A stretch of 64,000 nucleotides of DNA from Hymenolepis diminuta (GCA_900708905.1 CAADRB010000027.1:684220-748219), one strand, 5' to 3'; shown: positions 1 to 10,909, numbered from the stretch's first letter. The notes: generated from the letters alone by a model not told the origin. Numbers and translations: made by a program.

Positions 1-414
1 ACAAACCCATATTCGCTGATCCATCCTATTGTCTGCCTCAGATATTAGCTTAAACCCATTATTTTGCGTGAATTACAGACGGCACCATTTACCGCGAAGA
101 TATCCAATTTGCACAAACTAAACTTCCAAAAGAGATTATAGTATTCAGATTCTTTCTGTTTGACTTCGCAGTGTTAGACTCGTAAATTAGATATAATCCT
201 TGATATTCAAGATAAAGGTATATTCTATTTTCTACCACCAATGATATCTTTTTTCCTATTACTTAACTTGAGTAAGAAAAAAGTATCTTGGAACCTTTCT
301 GAATGAGAAATGATAATAATTAACAGGTATCGTTTGATTGATACATTAAAAAGAGGAAAATCTGTCCTTTGCAAGGTCTTTTAAATTTTCAACTTTGAAA
401 GTAAGAATGCTATG

Positions 415-745
415 GACCTGTAGCACTCTCGCACTCTAACACAAAGAAGACGAAATCAGTCAACCGCCTTATCGGACCTCCTTTCGCCTATTGCTCACAT
501 TCTGGATTGTCATCGCTCAGCATTGAGACATTCCCTTTTCTTCACAAATCCTTCCTCCTCTCCCCTCTCATTCATTCCCAATTTTCCAATAAACCTGTGA
601 ATCTACCCAACTACTGGTCATCTAATTCAAAAAAGGCTGTTGTTTTCTCTCAGCTCTAGGAAGGTCATTAGTTTTATGAAAGGATATCTAGTCGAGCTTG
701 ATGTAGCTCATCAAGGAGATTTACCACCAGATTAGAGGGGCTTAT
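415..745 (+). repeat. Dispersed repeat family 1, copy A
   Basis: Pyrimidine-rich segment that aligns by eye with 1400-1800, with the reverse complement of 2740-3130, and more weakly with 19085-19325. Shared landmarks are a block like CTTCCTCCTCTCC followed by TCATTC and CCCAATT, then a block resembling AAAAAAGGCTGTTGTT, then AGGAAGGTCATTA. Near its right end is a short inverted motif around GTAGCTC. No coding potential. The family type (SINE, MITE or other) is not determined. Confidence 0.45.
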
Positions 746-1399
746 GACTCATTTTTTTATATTTCACATTTTCTTATTTAGAACAAGGATATTAACTTGA
801 TTAATGAAAAATAATAAATTTGAAAAAAAAATAATTTTATTATCATATTATTTTCTTTAATCGACATCTGAAATGTAAGTTAACTCTCGATATTTATTTG
901 TGCCTGCACAATTTTCAGCTATTTTTTGCAGTTTCTCTTAAATATCTTATCATTTTATTCATGCCCTTAGATACTTATTTCTAATAACACGATATACTTT
1001 CACATGAGAGGAGATATTTTCACATCAGGTACAGCACATCAATGCTTATAAAGAAATTCCTTAATTCCTTTAAGCGACTGCTTGAAATCAATAAAATACC
1101 CCTAGAAGACATCGGCTGCGTTGGTACGAATATCTGTACCGTATTATATTAATACCTCTCATACTCCCTTTTCAACAGAAATTAGTTAATAATTTAATAA
1201 TTGGGATTTTAAACGATTTTATACAATTATCTTACAGAACAGCTCTCTGACGCCCGTTTGAATCCGTAGGAATTAACCCTTTATTTTTGGATAAAATTGA
1301 CAAATATAACCACCAAATTTTCCTGCAGTTTCACTGAATTGTTTTGATAGAAAATTTTTTGCAATGATATTACTCTCATGTCCTCTCACCCTAACTCAC

Positions 1400-1800
1400 G
1401 GGCGTGCTCTTTCTCTCTATGTTCTGCACCAATACTGACTCATAATCCTGCTCTGACTGGCAATTATCCGTCGATGAACACAGAAAACGAAGTCGGTCGA
1501 CCATCTTATTGTTCCTTCATTTCGCCTGCTCCTCACAATTCGAATTTTTATCCCTCGGTACTGACGCCTCCTCTTTCCTCCCAATTCCTTCCTCCTTTCC
1601 TCTCTCATTCTTTCCCAATTGTCAAAAGCTAGCAGTCCAACTTAACTCTTGGTCTTCTCACTGGTTAAAGACTGTTGTTACTAATTTGCCTTAGGAAGAT
1701 CATTAATTCCACAGGGGATTTATTTATCTTAATTTGATGGATCTCTTAAAGTAGCTTTACTTGCAGACAGAGCTACTTTAGGCGTTATAATTCCCTATTA
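1400..1800 (+). repeat. Dispersed repeat family 1, copy B with terminal stem-loop
   Basis: Second copy of the family at 415-745, same strand. It shares the pyrimidine block (CTTCCTCCTTTCCTCTCTCA) and the AGGAAGATCATTAATT block. Its right end carries a short hairpin: AAAGTAGCT and, after a short loop, AGCTACTTT, near 1750-1785. A frame of 84 codons at 1378-1632 lies in this pyrimidine-rich DNA and looks fortuitous. Confidence 0.5.
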
Positions 1801-1914
1801 TATTACATTGAGTCCATTTGATAAACAAAATGAACAGTTAATATTCATATTACAAATATGACTTGGATATAAAGATGTGTTTCTTTAAATATTTCAATTA
1901 TCAAGTAGAGAAGA

Positions 1915-2265
1915 AGGTTAAATATGAAGATCCTTTTCTTGTAAAGTAAGGATATCTCTGGAGCTCGATTTGCAATTCCCGCCGCCTTGTCCTTAACACC
2001 TTCGGAATACTGGGGGAGTTCATTTCTCTTCGAGACTAGTTTTCAAAAAATTGCATTGATTTTCATTTGTGGAGATATGAATTCTCCTGTAATTTCATGG
2101 CCTCCTATATCACAGTTTCGCTCAAATCTGTCTTGAAGCCAAAAGTTGCTAACCTCCAGAATTGCGTGCGTTCAAAGAATGGATGGTTGCATCACTCCTA
2201 TCTTCATTTCTCCGTACTATTTAGTTGGTGTAAGCTGGGGTTTACAGTTTTGTAATCAGCTAAAA
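1915..2265 (+). repeat. Dispersed repeat family 2, copy 1
   Basis: Aligns along its length with 29075-29400 on the same strand. Shared anchors in order are AATATGAAGAT, ATCTCTGGA/CCTCTGGATC, CAATTCC/CAATTTGCG, GAAGTTCATTTCT, CTCAT/TCATGG, AAAGTTGC, AAAGAATGG and GGTTGCATCACTCC. Both copies are strongly diverged and non-coding, so this is an old interspersed repeat. Confidence 0.5.
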
Positions 2266-2383
2266 TTTTTATCATTCTTCCAGACACTGATTAAAATGTG
2301 GGTTACGCTGGTTCCATAACCTGTCATTGTGCGCCCTATTTGTAGACTTTTCCATCAAATTAAGATAATTTCTTTAAATTATC

Positions 2384-2420
2384 TTAATTAATTAAATTAA
2401 TTAATTAATTAATAAATAAT
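2384..2420. repeat. AATT-type simple repeat
   Basis: Near-perfect run of TTAA/AATT tetranucleotides with one interruption. Self-complementary low-complexity DNA; no function is inferred. Confidence 0.75.
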
Positions 2421-2739
2421 TAAATTAAAACTGAGAACATTTCTTACCAACTAATTGGTCCTTAGGTATGAAGGTAGTAAAGATACGATTGGTTAATTTT
2501 ACAAACTCGAGCATTTTAAGGTACTCGCTTTCTTCACTTACGCAATAAATTAGAAGCTGATGGTGAAGTGCACGATAGCAAGAGTAAAAACAAATAGAGG
2601 CCATTATTACTGAAAAGAAACGAGCTCAACGGACTCAGATCAAAGTCTTAAATACAGCAGCACCGGCCGTCAGTCAAATAATTATTTGCTTTTCAATTCC
2701 GACAGTTTTCAAGGTTTATTCTCCTCCTGCCTATCTCAT

Positions 2740-3130
2740 TCGTAGTTTGATACTTAAAGTAGCTCTAATCCGATAGCAAAGCTACTTAAGAGCCATACCA
2801 AGCTGGGTTAGATACCTCTTATATAACTAATGATCTTAAGGCTAACAGATAACGACTGTCCATTAGGAATAAGAAGGCCAAGAGTTGGGTTGGAAAAATG
2901 GGTGTTGGATAATTGTAAATAAGAGAGGAAAGGAGGAAGGATGAGGAAAGTGGAAGACCTCAGTACTGAGAGGGGAAAATCCGGATTGTGACAGATAGGC
3001 AAAGCAAGGTGGGCTTTGATGCACTGACTGGATTTATTCTGCGAGCCATTTTGTGACTGTAGGATGAGCAACCAATCAGAAATCAGCATGTTTGCAAAAC
3101 ATAGAGACTGAGCAAACCGATGAGTCGTAA
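2740..3130 (-). repeat. Dispersed repeat family 1, copy C, inverted
   Basis: Reverse-complement copy of the family seen at 1400-1800. On the minus strand it shows the pyrimidine block (TTCCTCCTTTCCTCTCTTAT), then CCAACTCTTGGCCTTCTTA, then a terminal hairpin with AAGTAGCT and AGCTACTT arms near 2755-2790. A 108-codon minus frame inside it is compositionally biased and is not called as a gene. Confidence 0.5.
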
Positions 3131-3841
3131 ACACAGATAGTACATATTAATTTTAAATAACTCTCACTGAAATAATAAAAACCTAATAATATACACCATT
3201 CAATAATTAATAATGCCACCACCCAGGATCAAAACCGATTTCTTTTGACATTTAGGAAATCAGTACACTTTTCAAAAGCAAACCAGGATGGAAGCATTCT
3301 CATTTCTCGACATATTTTGTCCATGTAACAAGAAGACCTTCGTCCTATAGAATTCACGTGATAACCTTCAAAGAAAACAAAGTAGTCAAATATACTACTA
3401 TTATCAAACACCGGCTCAAGTAAAAGTATTGCTGTGTGTACAGTAGGATGGATATGAAAGTAAACCTAATTGCAGTACATTGAAGAAGTATTCCTACTTA
3501 GAAGTCATATCACCACCGATTTCACACGTAAAGTTTCAAAAAAAATTTTTAACCTTGGCGGACATCTTTTAGCTTCCCAATGAAAACGCGTACTGTTCGA
3601 TCCATTTTTGATAAGACAACGTTCAACTTCAGCCTATCACTCCCATGTCTGTACCAGATAGAACAATTATTTCTTTCTTTCTCCATTCTAGCTTGCATAC
3701 ATTTCTACATTCCTCGTAAAAATGACCTTTTACCGCTTCCATGCTTGAGATAAATTAACTGTTGCTCATAACATTATCTTAGATTTACGTTAAAGCTAAA
3801 TACCTTTCAAGGTTTTCTAAACTACCGTCAACAATATCGTC

Positions 3842-3862
3842 ATATATATATACACATATATA
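3842..3862. repeat. AT microsatellite
   Basis: Alternating TA run with single C interruptions. Confidence 0.7.
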
Positions 3863-4288
3863 CAAATATGTGATAATGGGATATTCGAGTAAATTAATGG
3901 TCTGTATCGCAACCCCCCTCCTCTCCTTATTTATCACCTACATTACCCTCCGTCCATTCTACGTGTGCCTTACATCTTCATTGGTTAGTATATTGTCAGA
4001 CTAATTACTACGAAAGTCAAATACACTAAATTGGCGACGCAAGAGGGAAAAGTCGCTCGGTTCCAGAACAAATCCAAAATGCAATCAATATACCATTTTA
4101 ATGAAGTAACTTGACAACAAAAAGTATTATTCATCAGCTCTCTCAAATCCATTCGATTATAATTTGGATTTTTAAATCTATTAAGTATATTTACGAACCG
4201 TTAACAAAAGCAAACAAAATCTCAACGGTCACAAAAGCACAATGTCGTGTGAGTAATAAGAAAGACCCTCCCACATGAACCACCCCAT

Positions 4289-4664
4289 TTAGATCTTTTT
4301 AAGTAGGTTTTCAATATCCGATGAAGTTCCATCAGTAGCCGCACTCGAGAGGTCCCGATCACTAGAATGTGTTGGCAACTTCTGATGTGATTGGTCCTGT
4401 TCCTTCACTGCCACTTTGTGTCGAACATAGGCGTAGGCCATGGAGCCACAAACAACCATTCCATTACCCAGCCACCAGAGAAAAGATTTGAGGTGCATTG
4501 ATATGAGTGTGGCTATAATTGTTTGCACAGCGGCTTTCGCAGTGCCTGATATATTGTGGGTCAGAGGACTAGTCACTTGAATCTGCCAAGTTGTCACATA
4601 GCTGATGGCGAAACCGAAAACGCCACTTAGCAGCATCATACTCCAGAAGAACATGCCAATGGCG
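4289..4664 (-). CDS. SLC35C1: SLC35C1 exon 6 (last)
   Basis: Begins with C completing a Ser codon after TTCTTTTAG and ends at a TAA stop. It encodes the last helices, [27 protein letters not shown], and a hydrophilic tail rich in Ser and Asp. A 4160-bp intron separates it from exon 5. Confidence 0.95.
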
Positions 4665-7600
4665 CTAAAAGAATGAAGGAGCGTGAGTTTATAAATTGGA
4701 TACAACGCGATGGGAAAAATGTATATGCCTAATTTCGGACGAACTGAAATTAATCTTCCTAATAGATGAGAATTTCAGAATCAAGATTTCATAGAGACCA
4801 TTTGATACATTTAAACCAAAAGAGGAAATTTAATACAACTATCACCACAGTTTTCACTGATCACAATGCAGGGAGAAGGGATACAGCTACGGACAATACA
4901 TTCTCAGATCAAGAGAGTAAGAACAGTAATAGTTACAAGCCTAAGAGTCCAGTATATTATAACTCTGTGTTGATTTAACAGATATTATGGTATCAAGATG
5001 GAACTTTGCAATGGAATTTCGATAATAGTCGAGAATGTATTAGAACTAGTCTTAAGGAAAAAATACAACGCAGTGATAGTAATAAATATTTACGGAGATC
5101 AATACTGAATTGTAAATGAAAAACCGAGTGAGAGGCTTCTTAATTTGGGTGACATCAAGGTATCTTCAAAAATATATATATATAATAATAGATTCTTTCA
5201 ATAGAGGAAAAGGTAATTAAATCTCTCAAGGGAACTAATCTCATTATCTTGGGATAATTTTATCAATGATGAAAAAAGTACATTTAAATAGGGGGATGAA
5301 AATTATTGAGGATCCCGAATAGAACTGTTAATAACCAACTCATGTTGCCTTCTGTCATACATGCTAGACCTTGAGATCAACAAAGTAGGACCAGGTTAAT
5401 ATGATCGATTAAAAATGGAAGATGAGCTGTTAAAAAGGGATTAAAAAATGCAAAATAAATCCAGTTAAGAGCAAACCGAACCTTCAGCAATTTCTAGGAC
5501 AATAATTCTAACTACGTCTCTAAGTTGCTCTACAGTTCATACCAATGGAAAAATAAATGATAATAACAAGTGAAAAATTTAGTTCCGAGACCATTACAGA
5601 ATTAAAATATTTTACCAGTCACTTTAGTCATTAAAAAATGTGATCTTACTGAACGGTCCAATATCCCTATGTATTTCTATAATAACATGAGTCCATATTC
5701 CGAATGAGTGCTTTTCAAAAACCTCTTTTGGGGTTAGAAGAAGGATACATCAGTGTTACTCCAATAGTTAAGCCCCAATTAAGGCGGCAACAATTAAAAC
5801 TAATAGTCATTCCAAAAATTAGACCCTTGTGATCCAGTAACAGTTAAATGGAAATACCTTCAAGGAGGGAAAAATCTAAGAGACTAATTCGGCTACACTT
5901 TGAAGGATGAATCGCCATGCATTTCCAAAATTTTTTTCTGTGTCATCAGTAATCACTGAGACCTAATTATCCTGACCTCACAGTAGTGCTCGAAGTGCTT
6001 GACCTCACTGTAACCTCAAGCACCCTGTGGATAACCATCGTATATACACACACGCTCCCCTCTCATCTCCTGTTCCTCATCTCTCTCTCTTCAACTTTTC
6101 ATAGCGGTCTGTTCAATACATTTTGGTCTAATCAGTTCTTGGCGTTCTGGTATAAGATGGTTGCTGGCGCTTACACTTTGTCGTAACTTTCTATCAGAAC
6201 AGTATTAAGTAAAGTGATTTATTTAATTTCTATCATTGGATAGTTCAACAGATTTCAAATCAATTCTACTTACTAATCCGTCTTCATAGCTGCAGTATTT
6301 AGATTGTTTAGCTTAAGATAAAAAAACAGCATTCAGAGCAATTATTCTTTCGACAAAGCTCCAACTAAACAGTCGAAACCTTAAATATTTTATCGACGAA
6401 GTCGAACAGATTACTATTCCAGTAAAAACAAAGAAACAGTATTCCCCAAACATATCTTCAAATTACACATTAATTTTCCTTCGATAAATAGATGTTTAGT
6501 ATCTGTCTAGTTCGCGTCTTTAACGTAAATTGAAAGTGGTCATTCTGATCAAATGGACCCAATACTTTCCATTTTTACGGACCGAAGATAACATAGCAGA
6601 ACACAGCCACTCCCATTACCGAGTAGGTAAAGTTTGGAATCTAAGAAACAAGGAAATACTGCACTTATACAAGCCAATAAACCAAACAAACAAAATTCTA
6701 CAGACTTGACCTTAGTACTAGATAACTCAGCGGCTCTTGAAATAATTGTCAGGGAAAAACTTAGAGCAACGTCAGGGCACGCTTACTTTGCCGAATATAA
6801 ACAGATGTAAATGAATCATTAAAACACAAAATAAATTTAACACACTGATGAACTGATACTGTGCTTTACAACGCGAACCAGATGTAAAAAACGAAGTGAG
6901 ATGCAGAACTTAAATAAGAGAACACAACCGAACAATTAGTGGTATATGATTGGCAATTTTACTCACGGTGACCATTTACATCACTCTAATGGAGAAATAC
7001 GCATTCTAGTTGTATATTTACCATTAAAAAAGCATTAGTAAACTATCAAAACCACTGCACGGGTTTCGATCTCACACCCAAATTGACAAAAGCTTTTATG
7101 TTACCGATATGTCATAGTTATGCATCTCACAAGTTATTTGTTCACAATTGATTGAAAGAGCATTTTGTAAGTTTCTAGGTGAATAAAGGTCATTTTCAGT
7201 GCCTTGGTTATTATGCCTACTACTAAACAGCATGAGGAAAGCATAATGATAGAGCAGCATGAAATAAAACCCGACAAATAGAGTGCTATCAATAAATCGC
7301 CAAAGAGCAATGAAATTGAACCGATGAAATTATTAAAAATTAGTGAGGTCTTGAAAATAGCAACAAGTAATCTTACGACTTCGCAGCGATTCACCGTGAA
7401 TGAATAAATAAAACAGGTTACTCACTAGAAGTTCATTCGAGTTGAAATGGGAAATCCGAACAGTGTTCGTATGCTGATTTCAAGTAACCAACATTGGATG
7501 ATGAAAATTTCTCAAACTAAGAATAACCTATTCAATGATTTACACAAAAAAGGATTAATAACCTAATGAAACACAAGGCCCCACTATTTGAGATCGTATG

Positions 7601-9757
7601 TGAGTGACATCGAATGAAATGATGTGCAAGGAAAATAACGCAGAAATGGCAACTGATAGTGAGAGATTAAAGACGACAAATCGTCTAAATATTGGTATTC
7701 CTGGCAGTGAAATAAAGGAAGTTCTGCTAAAAAACGTAATAATTAATAACTGAAATGGGAGAACTAAAGGCATAGAAACAGATTAGTTTAAATGTTTCGA
7801 AACATCAATTCCCTTTATGAACCCTCGGTATTGCGGTTTACATTTTTGTACGCAAAGTTAAAGACAACGGACTCGATATAGATCGGTGCACATCCAGTGA
7901 ATGGAGTGCCAAACCGCACAGTGTTAGTCTGGCTAATAAAGGTGGCAGCATAATTCGAGATTGTCACCGGGGATGCTCCATGATACTACTTTACCTTAGA
8001 TGAGTGTTGAAAATGTTTCCAGGCCGGATCCGGAGCTGAGTTAGGTTGATTTATTCTAGCGGCAAATCCCAGCTTGTTTCAACTTACAGTTCTGTGAGCC
8101 TACAGATTTGCGACAAGAGGTAATTTAAATCGATTTGTAAAATATAGAATTACTAAGATAAAAATATTCACACCTTCTCTCTTGGAAAACCAGTAACCTC
8201 TGGAAGTAAAACCCAATCAAACAGAAGTCTCAAAAAATCCCAAGGCATAAGAAGGTCTCAGAGACAAAGAGGTAAGAATCTCGACAGGAGGTGGTTCAGA
8301 ATCTTGATTTTAAAATCGAAATCTGCAAATTTCATTCGCTCTTTTCATTCGAGAACAGTCGAAAGGTATACGTAACTCCGTCAAAATCGTACCTCTGATG
8401 AAAGAATAGAATAATGGATTTATTATTAATTTAACAGCAAGTCTTGTTTGATAGCTTTCTAATATTTGGGGAAAATTAAAAATTATAGTGCACTTCAAGG
8501 TAAATAAAACACTCCATTTTACATGTAAGTGGAGGCTAGGTTACCAAACATTAGGAATTAAGCGAAAATAACCTAAGTGATGTCATCGAAAAGATTAGGA
8601 ATGACAAGAAATAAATGATCAATTTTACCAGTCAATTTAGATAAAAAATAAAAATCTAAACTGTCAACATGCTGAGTTAATGAATCCCCTTAAAATGATT
8701 AAATACAAGGAGCTCTTAATCAGAAAATTTCTAGACATATTCATTGTTTCAAGAATGAACATTAAAAACCGTTCTGCTTGAAAATGATACCTTGGTTTGT
8801 ACGTAATACTAAAGAAAATATTACCTGAAAGTAGTTGGTAGATAGTGCAGTTCCTGCCATTCTCCAGAAACCGTAATGCCAATTATGAAGAGGAAGAAAG
8901 AGTTCAAATTATTATAGAAAGTGAGACGCCAAACACTTCCATCCACATGTGGTAATCCCTTCGAAGTGAGGATGGAGAAAAGCGAAACAGTTAAACTTGC
9001 AGAGAGACCGTAGAACAGTCCAGATAGTGATAAGGTACCTATGTATTTCACAAAAGACTATATTAGTTAAGCGACAAAAATTTTTGACAAAAAATAGGGG
9101 AATACAAACTAACCAAACCCATTCTCTTGAATAACACTGACAACATATCCCAAAATTATTATACCGCAACATAATATAGCTTTCAATGAAGTTGTCTTAT
9201 GCAAGATCAGATACGTAAGTATCTAAACGAAAAAGAAAAAAAGCATAACAATTTTATTATTAGGAAAGCCACGAAGATAAGCATAGAGACATACCACATT
9301 AAAAACCGTTGTAAGTGATCGGGCGACGAAGTAAAATGCTACATCAAGGTATTTAAGACAGAGATTATTAAACAAAATCATCAAGAAGAAGACACAACTA
9401 AGAGGCATAACCTAGAAAGATCGAGGTATTACTTTAGGGAAAACGAAGATGTTACCTTCATGGAAGTTTTCCATGAAAAGCCCAAGCTTGGAAAGGAAAA
9501 TTTATCAGGTATAGTACTGGAGATTTTTGCTAAAATAACACATAACAAGACGGTGATAAAGCATTGGAACCAGGTGATGAACATTGGTGCATCAAGCTAA
9601 AGGATACAATCGTAACAAATGAAGAATATCAAGCTACCAATGTATCGGAATTACTGAGCAGCCATTTGTTTATAAAAACTAGTGAAATAGAGACAACCCA
9701 ATACAGGGATACGACCCCGAAAATAAGTCGAACGTTATATTCTGATTTTGCTTCTGC
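4289..9757 (-). CDS. SLC35C1: GDP-fucose transporter (SLC35C1), six coding exons
   Basis: Golgi ten-helix nucleotide-sugar antiporter that imports GDP-fucose for fucosylation. Exons on the minus strand: 9757-9638, 9596-9456, 9411-9295, 9222-9114, 9038-8825 and 4664-4289. All junctions are GT-AG and phases agree; introns are 41, 44, 72, 75 and 4160 bp. The exons give 358 codons, so 359 aa with a leader Met, against 364 in human (from memory). Visible family blocks are [13 protein letters not shown] (first helix), [17 protein letters not shown] (its Arg is residue 119, equivalent to human R147, mutated in LADII), [13 protein letters not shown] (195-207) and [13 protein letters not shown] (266-278). 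The tail is Ser/Asp-rich. Exon 1 opens at a TTTAG acceptor with the in-frame codon before it being TAG, and has no ATG before the first helix. A trans-spliced leader AUG is inferred. NAA38 lies directly upstream. Confidence 0.93.
4665..8824 (-). other. SLC35C1: SLC35C1 intron 5 (4160 bp)
   Basis: Last intron, more than fifty times longer than the four upstream introns. I see only AT-rich unique-looking sequence and an AT microsatellite at 5172-5190. None of the open frames inside resembles a known protein. Confidence 0.8.
8825..9038 (-). CDS. SLC35C1: SLC35C1 exon 5
   Basis: Begins with GT completing a Gly codon and ends TTC AG before GTAATA. It encodes [11 protein letters not shown] and [15 protein letters not shown], both close to the human protein. 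Confidence 0.93.
9114..9222 (-). CDS. SLC35C1: SLC35C1 exon 4
   Basis: 36 codons plus one base. It starts after TTTCGTTTAG and reads [20 protein letters not shown], a membrane segment. It ends in phase 1 (TTT G) before GTTAGT. Confidence 0.92.
9295..9411 (-). CDS. SLC35C1: SLC35C1 exon 3
   Basis: 39 codons, phase 0 to 0, starting GTT ATG after CTTTCTAG. It contains [14 protein letters not shown] and RSLTTVFNV, the most family-specific block of the protein, and ends GTG before GTATGT. Confidence 0.95.
9456..9596 (-). CDS. SLC35C1: SLC35C1 exon 2
   Basis: 47 codons, phase 0 to 0. It reads LDAPMF through KFSFPSLGF, matching the family's second-helix region and the FPSL loop. Flanked by 41-bp and 44-bp introns. 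The plus-strand frame at 9564-9761 is its antisense shadow. Confidence 0.92.
9638..9757 (-). CDS. SLC35C1: SLC35C1 exon 1 (first coding exon, no ATG)
   Basis: 40 codons, phase 0 at both ends. It begins GCA GAA GCA directly after a TTTTTTCGTTTAG acceptor and contains the first membrane segment. It ends TTG before GTAGCT. The codon before GCA in genomic DNA is TAG, so no upstream extension is possible. The start must come from another RNA segment. Confidence 0.9.
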
Positions 9758-9838
9758 CTAAACGAAAAAATTAACTAATATAATGTTAAAACATGGCATT
9801 CATTTGCAGAAGATAAAAAGAATTGGCATAAAAATAAT
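9758..9838 (-). promoter_or_regulatory. NAA38-SLC35C1 intercistronic region with trans-splice acceptor
   Basis: 81 bases between the NAA38 stop codon (ends 9839) and the first SLC35C1 exon base (9757). The NAA38 AATAAA lies at 9843-9838 on the minus strand and overlaps the stop. The SLC35C1 end carries a T-rich tract and the acceptor AG at 9759-9758. Seen: spacing, polyadenylation signal, acceptor and lack of any usable ATG. Inferred: polycistronic pre-mRNA resolved by polyadenylation of NAA38 and spliced-leader addition to SLC35C1. Confidence 0.65.
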
Positions 9839-10129
9839 TTATTGATCATTCATTTTTGAAATACATATCCGTTTGATATATTCTCCACGAATCGTGATTA
9901 AATAAAGCTTTCTAGTACTACTTTCGATAGTGTCTTCGTCTCCGGGTTGATATTCTATTGCATCCCGCATTGCAATATTGCCGCAATTATCTGTACACAT
10001 TAATAATCCATCGAAGGTTCGACCATCGACAATTTTTACAATAATTCTCTTCCCCATCAAATTTAATAAAAAGGAAGATTGAGGATTTTCTGTGGCTGTA
10101 TTGGGGCACATTGGCGATTCACATGCCAT
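9839..10129 (-). CDS. NAA38: N-alpha-acetyltransferase 38, NatC auxiliary subunit (LSM domain)
   Basis: Small Sm/LSM-fold protein of 96 aa, called as NAA38 (LSMD1), the auxiliary subunit of NatC. NatC acetylates the N termini of nascent proteins at the ribosome. The Sm1 motif spans about 24-56, with the family signatures VDGRTFDG and MCTDNCGNI. The Sm2 motif is about 75-90 (LYLITIRGEYIKRICI). The human protein is somewhat longer at its N terminus. I chose the ATG at 10129 for its context (A at -3, G at +4) and the acceptor-like GGTATTCAG eight bases upstream. The frame stays open to 10210, and that extension has no domain features. AATAAA overlaps the stop codon. SLC35C1 follows 81 bases downstream on the same strand. 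A spliceosomal LSM protein is a less likely alternative, because the GRTFDG...CTD pattern fits NAA38 best. Confidence 0.8.
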   Translation of the reverse strand: MACESPMCPNTATENPQSSFLLNLMGKRIIVKIVDGRTFDGLLMCTDNCGNIAMRDAIEYQPGDEDTIESSTRKLYLITIRGEYIKRICISKMNDQ

Positions 10130-10909
10130 GTTTACAACTGAATACCAGCAAAAACCCCGATAATGGCAGAGAGATACTTTCAGATCTGCGCGTTTACGTA
10201 GCCCACGCAAACAAAATTAATGTTACTGTATTAAATCTATTGCCATTATCATATTAATTTAATGTTTGGACTTTTCCCAATCGGAGATTATAAGCCTTTT
10301 AATATACTTAATGTATTAATTATTTTTTGTCGAAAAATCCGTACTTTCAATATGATTAATCCACTTGGATAAAAAAATTATACATTAAATAAAACAGTTT
10401 AAGATAGCATTTAATTGGATGGATTAAATGTTTACTCCTTGATTTTAAATTTATTTGATCTTATTACTCACATTATTCCCAATATGACACATTTTTCGAC
10501 ATTTCAATATGTTACCGAAAGATGGGCATTAAGGAAGGCACATGACAAAAAATAGTCATTTTATATTATCAATAAATACTAGACGTCTTTTGGAAAACGA
10601 TACATTCGTGAAGGTGAAAAGGGGTAGGAAACAATCGAAAAGAAAGTAATATTTTCACAAGATTTCATAGATTTTCTTGATATTTTTATATTTGACAAAC
10701 CCCTACATTAATTTATGAACCGAAATCGAGCAATATTCAGTTTGAATCTTCCTTCTTACCCAACAAACTATCATCGTTATGAAAACCAGAATCATTAAAC
10801 TGTTATGGCATCAACTAAACAATTGTCCATCTGATTTATTATTATGGCATTTGAATTAATTAATCAATCGCAAACTCAAAATACAAATCACTGATATGTT
10901 TTAACCTAT
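10130..10909. other. Intergenic: unidentified minus gene to NAA38
   Basis: About 780 bases of AT-rich DNA without a gene. At its left edge (10137-10160, minus strand) is a T-rich stretch ending GGTATTCAG, a possible spliced-leader acceptor for NAA38. A minus-strand AATAAA at about 10839-10834 could end the upstream gene. Confidence 0.5.

Larger units (their letters stand above)
1..4288. other. Gene-free left flank with dispersed repeats
   Basis: I see no supportable gene here. The open frames are short, biased and fall in repeat copies. The stretch holds three related pyrimidine-rich repeat copies (about 415-745, 1400-1800 and, inverted, 2740-3130), one copy of a second repeat (about 1915-2265), an AATT-type simple repeat at 2384-2420 and a short AT microsatellite at 3842-3862. 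The 3' UTR of the minus-strand SLC35C1 gene must lie just left of 4289. No AATAAA was seen there; an ATTAAA on the minus strand near 4097-4102 is a weak candidate. Confidence 0.6.

Noticed and set aside
1378..1632. Plus-strand frame of 84 codons
   Set aside because: Lies in a pyrimidine-rich repeat copy, which yields Ser/Pro/Phe-rich open frames by composition alone.
2808..3134. Minus-strand frame of 108 codons
   Set aside because: Inverted copy of the same repeat family; low-complexity Ser/Leu/Pro composition, no motif.
7040..7085. tRNA B-box-like GGTTTCGATCTC, and a similar one on the minus strand near 3220-3240
   Set aside because: No A box, anticodon arm or acceptor stem can be folded at the right distance; at most a tRNA-derived repeat trace.
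9564..9761. Plus-strand frame of 65 codons
   Set aside because: It is the antisense of SLC35C1 exons 1 and 2 and has no family resemblance.
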